5,665 bases of DNA from Thermococci archaeon (lineage in GTDB: Archaea > Methanobacteriota_B > Thermococci > Thermococcales > Thermococcaceae): NCBI GenBank assembly GCA_003660485.1, contig QMUI01000072.1, forward strand, positions 1-5,665, in the 5' to 3' direction. The notes under the pieces were generated by a model. The model saw only the letters and a list, made by a program, of their open reading frames with translations. It was not told the origin of the DNA and searched no databases. Positions 1-5,665 of this stretch are shown here, piece after piece. The position numbers and the translations under genes were made by a program. Every line of letters starts with the position of its first letter. Positions within the stretch are counted from its first letter, which is position 1.

Positions 1-1646
1 AGCTTTGATTCCGCCTCAGCCATTAGCTTTTTCACGTTCAGGTTTGTTGTGTACGTTCCCCTATGAACCTCAACGTAAAGCTCCCCTTCCCAGGTTGGCA
101 TCTCGCTAACGTGCTCCTTGAGTTCCCTCAAATACTCCTCTTCAGTTCCCTTAATCAGCTTTGGAATGTACGGGACTTTGTTCATGTGCTTCATCATCTC
201 TACCATTTCCCAGGTTATCCCTCCTCCCCCGTCCCCGTAACCATAGACGTATAGCAAGAAGGGAACTTCGTACTTGTTCTTGTACTTCTTCCACTGCTTG
301 TAGAGGCTTTTAGCGGTCATTGAGGACTTGTAGCTCATCATTAAATGTACTGGAATTTCTGTTCCGTCTATTCCCTTCCATATAAAAGCGTGATAAGGGA
401 ATTCGTTTCTCTCGTTCCACAGTAGTTTGTACGTAGCGAACATCTCAAGACCGCTCTTTTTCAAGAACTGAGGGAGAGAAGCTGGAAATCCAAAGGTATC
501 TGGAAGCCATCCTATTTTTGCTATTCTGTTAAACTTCTCCTTGAAGTACCTCTGTCCATAGAGGAACTGTCTTGCTATTGACTCTCCATCTATGAGCTGG
601 ACATCACTCTCAATCCACATTCCACCAACTAATATCCACTTTCCTTCCTCAATGAACCTTTTCACCTTCTCAAAGAGGTCTTTATCTAACTCCTCAAGCC
701 ACTCATAATACTGGGCTGAGCTTTGTACGTATGTTATTCCGTACCTCCTCATGAGCCTCTCTATCGTTGAAAACGTCCTGAGGATCTTCTGCTTTGTCTC
801 CGCATACGTCCATAGCCAAGCTGCATCTATATGGGAGTGTGCAAAAGCGTAAGCTTTCCCGACCTTTGGGAAAGCTTTTCTGAGCCTAGCTAGGGCTTTC
901 TCGAGCTTTTCTTCAACGTCGCTAATTTCACTTAGGTATTCTTCCCTGCTTGGCCTCGGTATATCCTCTATGTATCCTTTTAATTCCCCAATACCATAAA
1001 CGGCCGATAGAAACATATAGTCTGTTCTTACCTCTCTAATATCAAACCTTCCAAGCTTGAGCTCCTTAATCCCAAGCCCTCCGTCATAGAGAAGCATTCT
1101 AAGCATAGTTATTTGCCTTAAATTTGGAACCGTTTTTACCGTGATTAATATATTAGACAGCTCCTTTAGCAGAGCTTCCCTGAGATCTTCCTCCTGAATT
1201 ACCTCGATAAAGCTCACTAGATCGAGCAACCTTTGAGCCAGTACGTAGGGCTCCCACATTATCCCGACGAGCATTGCGTACTCTATCCTCACCCTCCACT
1301 TATGATAACCAAACATCGTTAATGGGGATATTATAAGTTCGAGCTCGTGCCTTCCGGGTCTTATCGGGATATAAGTGTGCACGTCATCTATGGTTCCATA
1401 GGCCATCCCGTCCAGTCTAACGAGGGCATTACCCTCCATACAGACTTTAAGAAACCATTTTAGGCCATCCTTAGGCACTTCCACTGTTGTTTTTATCTTG
1501 ATAAGATCCCCAGGTTTTGCTTCGGTTACAATGGGTAGTCTAACTTTCTTTCCCTCAAGCTCCCAGGTTGGAAGAAATGCATGCTTCCTTATGGATGTTG
1601 CCATCAAGTCAAAAGCCTTCCTTTCAATTTCGGCGAGGCTTAGCAT
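1..1646 (-). CDS. Alpha-mannosidase, glycoside hydrolase family 38 (partial, C-terminus outside window)
   Basis: This is a retaining, metal (Zn)-dependent exo-alpha-mannosidase releasing terminal mannose from oligosaccharides or glycoconjugates. My translation of the reverse strand gives 548 residues before the left edge; family members are usually about 1000 residues, so roughly half is missing. Seen: an N-terminal region (~1-262) as in the cytosolic/bacterial-type branch, then the catalytic barrel. The barrel has AHSHIDAAWLW (269-279; His272 and Asp274 match the family's metal ligands), WLPDTFG (380-386; Asp383 is the expected nucleophile), YGYGDGGGG (468-476; Asp472 is the likely acid/base) and HRGTYTT (528-534). 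There is no signal peptide, so it is probably cytoplasmic. The ATG at 1646-1644 is the first in-frame start: a TGA lies three codons upstream (1655-1653). A GTGAT element at 1655-1651 may serve as a weak Shine-Dalgarno. It is co-directional with the coiled-coil gene 84 bp upstream, so it may be cotranscribed or have its own promoter. Family assignment is firm; the natural substrate is unknown. Confidence 0.93.
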   Translation of the reverse strand, partial: MLSLAEIERKAFDLMATSIRKHAFLPTWELEGKKVRLPIVTEAKPGDLIKIKTTVEVPKDGLKWFLKVCMEGNALVRLDGMAYGTIDDVHTYIPIRPGRHELELIISPLTMFGYHKWRVRIEYAMLVGIMWEPYVLAQRLLDLVSFIEVIQEEDLREALLKELSNILITVKTVPNLRQITMLRMLLYDGGLGIKELKLGRFDIREVRTDYMFLSAVYGIGELKGYIEDIPRPSREEYLSEISDVEEKLEKALARLRKAFPKVGKAYAFAHSHIDAAWLWTYAETKQKILRTFSTIERLMRRYGITYVQSSAQYYEWLEELDKDLFEKVKRFIEEGKWILVGGMWIESDVQLIDGESIARQFLYGQRYFKEKFNRIAKIGWLPDTFGFPASLPQFLKKSGLEMFATYKLLWNERNEFPYHAFIWKGIDGTEIPVHLMMSYKSSMTAKSLYKQWKKYKNKYEVPFLLYVYGYGDGGGGITWEMVEMMKHMNKVPYIPKLIKGTEEEYLRELKEHVSEMPTWEGELYVEVHRGTYTTNLNVKKLMAEAESK

Positions 1647-1730
1647 TGCACATCACAAAAAGATATTGGATGGAAAACCTTAAAGCGTCAGCGCTCATAG
1701 GGTTCGTCATCACTCGGCAATAATATATCA
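1647..1730 (-). other. Intergenic spacer upstream of the mannosidase gene
   Basis: This is the 84-bp gap between the stop of the coiled-coil gene and the mannosidase start. Read on the minus strand, it holds an AT-rich stretch (ATATATTATT, about 1728-1719) just after tandem TGA TGA stops. It also has a CTTTAAGG element (about 1686-1679), which sits roughly 25-30 bp before a plausible start site near 1655, and a T5 run at 1660-1656 within the leader. Either AT element could be a TATA box, but neither is a strong match and no clear BRE precedes them. The gap is long enough for a separate promoter and short enough for readthrough; the sequence alone does not decide. Confidence 0.35.
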
Positions 1731-2129
1731 TCATCCGCTTAGATAGTACCTAACGATTTTCCTTAATTCATCATTTCTCTCTATTTTCATCCTTAAGAAT
1801 CTTCTTAACTGGGCATTTTCAGCCATTAGCCCCGTAAGCTCAATTGCAAGGAGCTTATTGTCCTCAGAGACACCATAAGCCTTGAACCTCAGCGGAGCGT
1901 ACTCTTTTTCAAGCTTCCATACTTTTTTCTCAAGTTCTTGAACTTCCTTTTCTAGAACCCTTAAATTTTCTTTTGGCTTTCTAAAATCACCCACTAATGC
2001 TCGAACTATAACCTCCTCAACGGAAACATTAAATTTTCTACTAATTTCAATTATCCTGGAAGACAACCTCTCGTCGATTTCAAGAACTATCTTTCCAAAT
2101 CCTTTATCAGGCTTAATAATTATCTTCAT
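1731..2129 (-). CDS. Uncharacterised protein with RHH-like N-terminus and leucine-zipper coiled coil
   Basis: I do not recognise this as a named family. It is 132 residues, charged and cytoplasmic, with no signal peptide or membrane segment. Residues 13-18 form a short beta-like stretch (KIVLEI). Two predicted helices follow (about 20-33 and 36-48), separated by NVSVEE. This strand-helix-turn-helix order resembles ribbon-helix-helix (Arc/CopG-type) DNA-binding domains. Next comes a clean coiled coil: Leu59, Leu66, Leu73 and Leu80 spaced by seven, with Leu56, Val63, Val70 and Tyr77 in the partner heptad position. A second amphipathic helical region spans about 89-130. The protein is probably a dimer or tetramer; DNA binding is inference from shape only. 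The ATG at 2129 follows the KH gene stop by 23 bp on the same strand, with a weak AGGATG ribosome site, so it is likely translated from the KH transcript, or from its own TATA-like element (2160-2143). The gene ends in tandem TGA codons. Confidence 0.8.
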   Translation of the reverse strand: MKIIIKPDKGFGKIVLEIDERLSSRIIEISRKFNVSVEEVIVRALVGDFRKPKENLRVLEKEVQELEKKVWKLEKEYAPLRFKAYGVSEDNKLLAIELTGLMAENAQLRRFLRMKIERNDELRKIVRYYLSG

Positions 2130-2142
2130 TGCTAGACATCCT

Positions 2143-2160
2143 AAAAATATATTTAAATAA
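2143..2160 (-). promoter_or_regulatory. Possible internal TATA box for the coiled-coil gene
   Basis: On the minus strand, TTATTTAAATATATTT (2160-2145) overlaps the stop codon of the KH gene. Its centre lies about 25 bp before the ATG at 2129, the spacing expected for a near-leaderless archaeal transcript. AT-rich stop regions are common, so this could be chance; the gene may simply be read from the KH-gene promoter. Confidence 0.35.
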
Positions 2161-2665
2161 AGGCAATCTTAGTTTCAACACCCGTAATTTGGCTTAGAAT
2201 ACTCTCTAGAATTTCAGCCTTCTCTGGAAGCTTGTTCCTATCTCTGCTGAAAACTAAAACCTTGTAATACTGCTCTCCTCCGGGTTTGTAAACTATATTC
2301 ACGCCAAACACTCCTGCAGGGTACAGAAGATCCATTGCAAGCTTCTTGACGTCATCGGTTCCCTTTATGTCTCTTCCTTCAATTACCCTTACTCTCTTGC
2401 CCAGTTCCCTCATGAGGAACTTTATGTTCTTACCACCTTTTCCAATAACTATTGGCACATCTCCTTCCCCGACGATGAGAACTATTAGGTCCCCTGCCTC
2501 AACTGCCTTCTTGAACTCCACATCAGCATCTCCAAGCAACTTATAAAGCATGCGTGATATTTTAACGTCAAGCTCAGTTATAATGCCCTGTTCCAGCTTC
2601 TTTTCATCAGCGGGACAAAGAATACCATCTGTTTTAAGACAAACCTCACAGATCGGCGCCTTCAT
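2153..2665 (-). CDS. NusA-like KH-domain RNA-binding protein
   Basis: This is a 170-residue archaeal KH protein of the type usually annotated as NusA-like or putative transcription elongation factor; it probably binds RNA in transcription or ribosome-related processes, but its exact role is not established. The N-terminus carries a small metal-binding-like knot: Cys6-x2-Cys9-x7-Cys17. The position where a fourth ligand would complete a CPxC pair holds Asp20. A KH domain follows, with VIGKGGKNI at 73-81; the GxxG loop is Gly75-Lys-Gly-Gly78. The C-terminal part (about 119-170) has a beta-alpha pattern like a second KH unit but lacks a GxxG loop. The ATG at 2665 is supported by a near-perfect Shine-Dalgarno, GGAGGTGA (2677-2670), four bases away. 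It is transcribed divergently from thrS across a 119-bp region and is followed 23 bp later by the coiled-coil gene. Bacterial NusA is much larger and includes an S1 domain, absent here. Confidence 0.88.
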   Translation of the reverse strand: MKAPICEVCLKTDGILCPADEKKLEQGIITELDVKISRMLYKLLGDADVEFKKAVEAGDLIVLIVGEGDVPIVIGKGGKNIKFLMRELGKRVRVIEGRDIKGTDDVKKLAMDLLYPAGVFGVNIVYKPGGEQYYKVLVFSRDRNKLPEKAEILESILSQITGVETKIAFI

Positions 2666-2669
2666 TTTC

Positions 2670-2677
2670 TCACCTCC
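2670..2677 (-). promoter_or_regulatory. Strong Shine-Dalgarno site of the KH gene
   Basis: The minus strand reads GGAGGTGA four bases before the ATG at 2665. It is complementary to the archaeal 16S rRNA 3' end (AUCACCUCC), which fixes the start and implies an efficiently translated, leadered mRNA. Confidence 0.85.
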
Positions 2678-2695
2678 AGAATTCGGGATGAAAGC

Positions 2696-2707
2696 TAAGA
2701 GCTCTTA
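2696..2707. promoter_or_regulatory. 12-bp perfect palindrome, candidate operator
   Basis: TAAGAGCTCTTA is a perfect inverted repeat with no spacer, in the divergent KH-gene/thrS promoter region. It lies between the likely minus-strand TATA box (2723-2715) and the expected KH-gene start site near 2694, where a bound repressor would block polymerase recruitment. No protein is known to me for this exact site; the operator role is inferred from position and symmetry only. Confidence 0.35.
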
Positions 2708-2713
2708 CAGGAG

Positions 2714-2727
2714 ATTATTTAAAAACC
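2714..2727 (-). promoter_or_regulatory. Candidate TATA box for the KH-gene transcript
   Basis: The minus strand reads GGTTTTTAAATAAT. The TTTAAATAA core (2723-2715) would place transcription start near 2694, giving a leader of about 29 nt that includes the strong Shine-Dalgarno. It is the best-placed AT-rich box for this gene. Confidence 0.55.
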
Positions 2728-2734
2728 TTATCCC

Positions 2735-2753
2735 TATAAAAGACCTTATAAAG
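2735..2753 (+). promoter_or_regulatory. Candidate TATA boxes for thrS
   Basis: Two overlapping-range options exist: TATAAAAG (2735-2742), which predicts a start near 2763 and a ~20-nt leader containing the ribosome site, and TTATAAAG (2746-2753), which predicts a start near 2775, inside that site. The first keeps the Shine-Dalgarno on the mRNA and is favoured. The second has the better purine-rich flank (AAAAGA) for a BRE. Both could be used. Confidence 0.5.
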
Positions 2754-2772
2754 AAGAAGTTTACAAGTCCTA

Positions 2773-2781
2773 GGGGGTGAT
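2773..2781 (+). promoter_or_regulatory. Shine-Dalgarno site of thrS
   Basis: GGGGGTGAT matches the GGTGAT core seen in Thermococcales and sits three bases before the GTG at 2785. It supports the GTG start. The spacing is short, and equally the site could serve the ATG at 2783, which is followed at once by TGA. Confidence 0.7.
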
Positions 2782-2784
2782 AAT

Positions 2785-4662
2785 GTGAGGGTTCTCCTTA
2801 TACACAGTGACTATATAGAGTACGAAGTTAAGGATAAAGCCCTGAAGAACCCTGAGCCCATTTCCGATGAAATGAAAAAGGGTCGAATGGATGAAGTTCT
2901 CGTTGCATTCATAAGCGTCGAGAAAGTGGATGAGAAAAATCCGAATGAAGTTGTAGAGAAAGCAGTTGAAGAAATTATAAACGTCGCAAAGCAGGTAAAG
3001 GCTGAGAACCTATTTGTTTATCCCTTCGCCCACCTGAGTAGCGAACTTGCCAAGCCCTCTGTGGCCCTTGAAGTTCTTAAGAAGATTGAGGAGAAGCTTA
3101 AAGAAAAGGGTTATAACGTTGGGAGGGCTCCATTTGGCTACTACAAGGCATTCAAGATAAGCTGTAAAGGTCACCCGCTAGCTGAGCTCAGCAGAACAAT
3201 AGTTCCGGAGGCCGCAAAAGAGGAGGAAGTTCCGGAGGCCTTGAAAAAGGAAGAAACCGAGTTAGTAAGTTACTGGTACATCCTAACCCCGGAGGGCGAG
3301 CTCATTGAGGTCGATAAGTTCGACTTCACGGGCTATGAAAACCTGAGAAAGTTCGTAAACTACGAGATAGCAAAAAATAGAATTGCGGACAAGGAACCTC
3401 CACATGTTAAGTTAATGCTAGAGCACGAGCTCGTGGACTATGAGCCGGGAAGTGATCCTGGAAACCTGCGCTACTATCCAAAAGGTAGGCTAATTAAGTC
3501 ATTACTTGAGCAGTACGTTACTGAGAAGGTGATAGAGTACGGGGCCATGGAAGTTGAGACACCGATTATGTATGACTTCGAGCATCCAGCACTTGAGAAG
3601 TACCTCAACCGCTTCCCGGCAAGGCAGTACATAGTCCTCAGCGGAGATAAGAGGTATTTCCTTAGATTTGCAGCTTGCTTCGGCCAGTTCATGATAAAGA
3701 AGGATGCAATAATAAGCTACCGCAACCTCCCACTTAGGATGTACGAGCTTACTCGCTATTCATTCAGAAGGGAGAAGAGAGGTGAGCTCTCGGGCCTCAG
3801 AAGGCTTAGGGCATTTACAATGCCAGATATGCACACCTTGGCCAAGGACATAGAGCAGGCGAAGGATGAGTTCAAGAAGCAGTTCAAGCTCAGCATGGAG
3901 GTTCTCAAAGGAGTTGGTCTTAACCCCGAGGATTATGAGGTCGCGATAAGGTTCACCGAGGACTTCTGGAAGGAGAACAGGGACTTCATAATTGAGCTAG
4001 TCAGGCTCATTGGAAAGCCAGTCCTGATAGAGATGTGGAAGCAGAGGTTCTTCTACTTCATACTCAAGTTCGAGTTCAACTTCGTTGACAACCTAGATAA
4101 GGCCGCAGCCTTGAGCACCGTGCAGATTGACGTTGAGAACGCAGAAAGATTCGGAATCACCTACTACGACGAGAACGGTGAGGAGAGGTATCCACTAATT
4201 CTTCACTGCTCCCCAAGTGGTGCCATTGAAAGGGTCATGTACGCAATACTCGAGAAGCAGGCAAAGCTCATGCAGGAAGGGAAGAAGCCAATGTTCCCAC
4301 TGTGGCTCAGCCCAATACAGGTTAGGGTAATTCCAGTAAGTCAGGAGTACCTTGACTATGCCCTGTACATTGCAGGCAAACTCGAAGGGGCAAAGATTAG
4401 GGTTGACGTTGACGATGAAGAGGAGAGACTCAGCAAGAAAATCAGAAGAGCAGAGAAGGAGTGGATTCCCTATATAGTCGTAGTTGGAGCAAAAGAGAAG
4501 GAGACTGGAACAATAACGGTCAGAAGAAGGGAAGATGGAAAGCAGTATGAGACTAGAATCGAAGAGCTGATCAGGGAGATAAAGTCAAAGGTGGAAGGAT
4601 TCCCCTACAAGCCAAGGCCCTTACCCCTGCTCCTAAGCAGGAGACCAAAGTTCAGAGGGTGA
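2785..4662 (+). CDS. thrS: Threonyl-tRNA synthetase, archaeal type with DTD-like editing domain
   Basis: A complete 625-residue class II aminoacyl-tRNA synthetase that activates threonine with ATP and charges tRNA-Thr in the cytoplasm. Residues 1 to ~145 are the archaeal editing domain, related to D-aminoacyl-tRNA deacylase, which clears mischarged seryl-tRNA; it has His83 and Lys121, the residues I recall as functional in P. abyssi. A Glu/Lys-rich linker (about 140-158) contains a tandem nine-residue repeat. The catalytic core shows motif 1 ending in Pro260, motif 2 with Arg328 and Glu330, and motif 3 with Arg483. The three zinc ligands that select threonine align as Cys298, His350 and His474. 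The anticodon-binding domain spans about 508-600, with a basic tail ending PKFRG. Start: GTG at 2785 behind GGGGGTGAT; the N-terminus [10 protein letters not shown] matches the known archaeal domain. The last 58 bp overlap the convergent MFS gene. Identification is essentially certain. Confidence 0.98.
   Translation: MRVLLIHSDYIEYEVKDKALKNPEPISDEMKKGRMDEVLVAFISVEKVDEKNPNEVVEKAVEEIINVAKQVKAENLFVYPFAHLSSELAKPSVALEVLKKIEEKLKEKGYNVGRAPFGYYKAFKISCKGHPLAELSRTIVPEAAKEEEVPEALKKEETELVSYWYILTPEGELIEVDKFDFTGYENLRKFVNYEIAKNRIADKEPPHVKLMLEHELVDYEPGSDPGNLRYYPKGRLIKSLLEQYVTEKVIEYGAMEVETPIMYDFEHPALEKYLNRFPARQYIVLSGDKRYFLRFAACFGQFMIKKDAIISYRNLPLRMYELTRYSFRREKRGELSGLRRLRAFTMPDMHTLAKDIEQAKDEFKKQFKLSMEVLKGVGLNPEDYEVAIRFTEDFWKENRDFIIELVRLIGKPVLIEMWKQRFFYFILKFEFNFVDNLDKAAALSTVQIDVENAERFGITYYDENGEERYPLILHCSPSGAIERVMYAILEKQAKLMQEGKKPMFPLWLSPIQVRVIPVSQEYLDYALYIAGKLEGAKIRVDVDDEEERLSKKIRRAEKEWIPYIVVVGAKEKETGTITVRRREDGKQYETRIEELIREIKSKVEGFPYKPRPLPLLLSRRPKFRG
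3202..3255 (+). repeat. 27-bp tandem repeat in the thrS linker
   Basis: Two in-frame 27-bp units (3202-3228 and 3229-3255) share their first 12 bases (GTTCCGGAGGCC) and by my count 22 of 27 positions. They encode VPEAAKEEE and VPEALKKEE (residues 140-148 and 149-157) between the editing and catalytic domains. This looks like a small tandem duplication that lengthened a flexible linker without disturbing the frame. Confidence 0.75.
4605..4662. other. Convergent coding overlap of thrS and the MFS gene
   Basis: The last 18 codons and stop of the MFS gene lie antisense to the last 19 codons of thrS and its stop. The thrS tail ([15 protein letters not shown]) is the conserved archaeal ending, so the shared DNA is constrained mainly by thrS and the transporter tail is probably the passive partner. 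Any terminator for either gene must lie within the other gene. Confidence 0.85.
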
Positions 4663-5665
4663 CCCTCCGATTTTATCATTTTCATCGTTGGAACAAGTGA
4701 GAGCCCAGCTAGAGCAACTCCTGCCGCGAAGTCCCCAGGGATACCGATTGCATTCGTTAAGTACCCACTCGCAAGGTTTCCAGCTATAGCACCCCCTGAA
4801 GAGACAAAGTTGTATGCCCCTACTATCCTTCCTCTGTTCTTTTCTGGGCTCCTGTTTGAGACTATTGTTGTTGATGAAACGCTGATCAGAGACCAGCTGT
4901 AACCAAGAAGCATGTACCCAAGGACTGCCATTCCGAGGAAAGCGTACCCAGTAAGTATCAGAGAGAGCATTAAAAGGAGAAGCCCTATCAACCTCACACC
5001 TTGTCCTAAGACGAAATTGTATGTTCCATCCTCTCTTAAGGATCTGCCAACCTTTAAATATGTCATTGCGGAAATTGTCGAGCTTGCTAGGCCTAGAACA
5101 TAGAGGAATTTTCCATCAAACCCTTTTTCCTTAGCTAACATTGGAAACTGGGTTAGGAGAAGCATTGAACCAGCCCAGAGTAGAGTTGAAGATAGGAATA
5201 GAGGCATGAGGTCACCTCTCAAAGTTGAGATCCTGGGAATGGAAATTCTGCGTGGGAGATAGAAGAAGGTTGAGGGAGATACCCTTCTTACATAAATTGG
5301 ACATTCCTTAATGTTTCTGGTTGCAATTATTACTGACAGCATCCCTATCAGACCCAGGATTACTGGAATTAACCTTAGTGGTATGGTCACTATAAGGGCG
5401 AGACCCAGTAATAATCCTGCAACCCAGGCCCACCCTCCTATTTCATTAAACTTTCCTGTTGCCTCTCCAATCTTAGGCCTATTGAACTCCCTTGAGATTA
5501 AGGAGACGGGAATAGGTATGGTTGCGGCAACGAAGAAGGTATAGAGAAATGTCAGCACTATCAGGGCCTTTATCGATGTCATGAAGGCAAGTACTATTCC
5601 CAATATGGAACTACCTATAAATCCTAATATAAGGAATATCTTTCTCCTCCCCACTTTATCGCTTA
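4605..5665 (-). CDS. Major facilitator superfamily transporter (partial, N-terminus outside window)
   Basis: An integral membrane secondary transporter; substrate and direction cannot be read from sequence. About 352 residues are visible, numbered here from the first whole codon at 5663. The visible part begins SDKVGRRK, the MFS motif A loop between TM2 and TM3. The GTG at 5654 is therefore internal, and the true start plus TM1-2 lies beyond the right edge. Ten hydrophobic segments follow: about 8-28, 32-54, 74-93, 95-114, then a basic central loop (115-152), and 153-172, 184-203, 219-238, 240-264, 278-302 and 306-326. This completes a 12-TM plan of roughly 400 residues. The [15 protein letters not shown] stretch (271-285) before TM11 is typical of MFS drug/sugar-type carriers. 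The C-terminal ~18 residues after TM12 are hydrophilic and read antisense to the thrS 3' end, finishing at TAG (4607-4605). There is no evident link to the neighbouring genes. Confidence 0.9.
   Translation of the reverse strand, partial: SDKVGRRKIFLILGFIGSSILGIVLAFMTSIKALIVLTFLYTFFVAATIPIPVSLISREFNRPKIGEATGKFNEIGGWAWVAGLLLGLALIVTIPLRLIPVILGLIGMLSVIIATRNIKECPIYVRRVSPSTFFYLPRRISIPRISTLRGDLMPLFLSSTLLWAGSMLLLTQFPMLAKEKGFDGKFLYVLGLASSTISAMTYLKVGRSLREDGTYNFVLGQGVRLIGLLLLMLSLILTGYAFLGMAVLGYMLLGYSWSLISVSSTTIVSNRSPEKNRGRIVGAYNFVSSGGAIAGNLASGYLTNAIGIPGDFAAGVALAGLSLVPTMKMIKSEGHPLNFGLLLRSRGKGLGL
4671..4682 (+). terminator. Weak U-tract candidate terminator after thrS
   Basis: Starting nine bases past the thrS stop, the plus strand has TTTT ATCA TTTT (4671-4682). 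Archaeal termination often uses oligo-U runs without hairpins, so this could end the thrS mRNA. The runs are only four long and also encode part of the MFS protein, so the call is tentative. Confidence 0.3.

Noticed and set aside
63..254. Plus-strand open frame of 63 codons
   Set aside because: It is antisense to the GH38 catalytic motifs (GDGGGG and HRGTYTT regions), which are clearly coding on the minus strand.
1689..1696. Short inverted repeat around GCGTCAGCGC upstream of the mannosidase gene
   Set aside because: The stem is only about four base pairs with no following long T-run, too weak to call a terminator or operator.
2113..2139. Eight-codon minus-strand ORF (ATG at 2139) overlapping the coiled-coil gene start
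   Set aside because: It is out of frame with the ATG at 2129 and very short. It could be a translational leader but has no ribosome site of its own, so it is likely chance.
2346..2780. Two plus-strand open frames opposite the KH gene and promoter region
   Set aside because: Ser/Pro-rich compositions typical of antisense reading of a Lys/Glu-rich gene; the second runs through the divergent promoter with no Shine-Dalgarno.
3424..3435. Perfect 12-bp palindrome CACGAGCTCGTG
   Set aside because: It lies inside thrS and is explained by ordinary codons for His-Glu-Leu-Val; nothing regulatory is expected there.
3474..3692. Minus-strand open frame of 72 codons
   Set aside because: It is antisense to the conserved ThrRS catalytic core, has no ribosome site, and its protein resembles nothing I know; a shadow frame.
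1..5665. CRISPR array, tRNA/rRNA genes, insertion sequence or att site
   Set aside because: I saw no regularly spaced repeats, no cloverleaf-like GC-rich RNA gene, no transposase frame and no terminal inverted repeats. Coding density and composition are even across the window.

Overview
The window looks like chromosome from a hyperthermophilic euryarchaeon of the Thermococcales, most likely Pyrococcus. The main evidence is a complete threonyl-tRNA synthetase with the archaeal D-aminoacyl-tRNA-deacylase-like editing domain. Its N-terminal ~145 residues closely resemble the Pyrococcus abyssi domain as I remember it, including His83 and Lys121. Other support is the lysine/glutamate-rich protein composition, GGTGAT/GGAGGTGA-type Shine-Dalgarno sites and TATA-type promoters. 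The species cannot be fixed without a search.

Layout, left to right: (1) 1-1646, minus strand, the N-terminal ~548 residues of a GH38 alpha-mannosidase that runs off the left edge. (2) 1731-2129, minus strand, an unrecognised 132-residue protein with a ribbon-helix-helix-like N-terminus followed by a leucine-zipper coiled coil. (3) 2153-2665, minus strand, a 170-residue NusA-like KH-domain protein with a Cys-rich N-terminus. (4) 2666-2784, a 119-bp divergent promoter region with AT-rich boxes and a 12-bp perfect palindrome. (5) 2785-4662, plus strand, thrS, starting at GTG. (6) 4605-5665, minus strand, the C-terminal ~352 residues of an MFS transporter that runs off the right edge and overlaps the 3' end of thrS by 58 bp.

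The minus-strand genes KH protein, coiled-coil protein and mannosidase are co-directional (gaps of 23 and 84 bp) and may share transcripts. The KH gene and thrS are both information-processing genes fired from one short intergenic region, so coordinated control is possible but unproven. The mannosidase and the transporter have no evident functional link to them. No gene-free stretch exceeds 120 bp. I see no tRNA, rRNA, CRISPR, insertion sequence or integration scar.

Overall this is a compact, mostly ordinary core-genome region. The points most worth a second look are the palindrome between the divergent promoters, the uncharacterised RHH-like/leucine-zipper protein, the convergent thrS/MFS coding overlap, a 27-bp tandem duplication in the thrS linker, and the AUGUGA start-stop overlap at the thrS start. 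I did not find a convincing undescribed multi-gene system.
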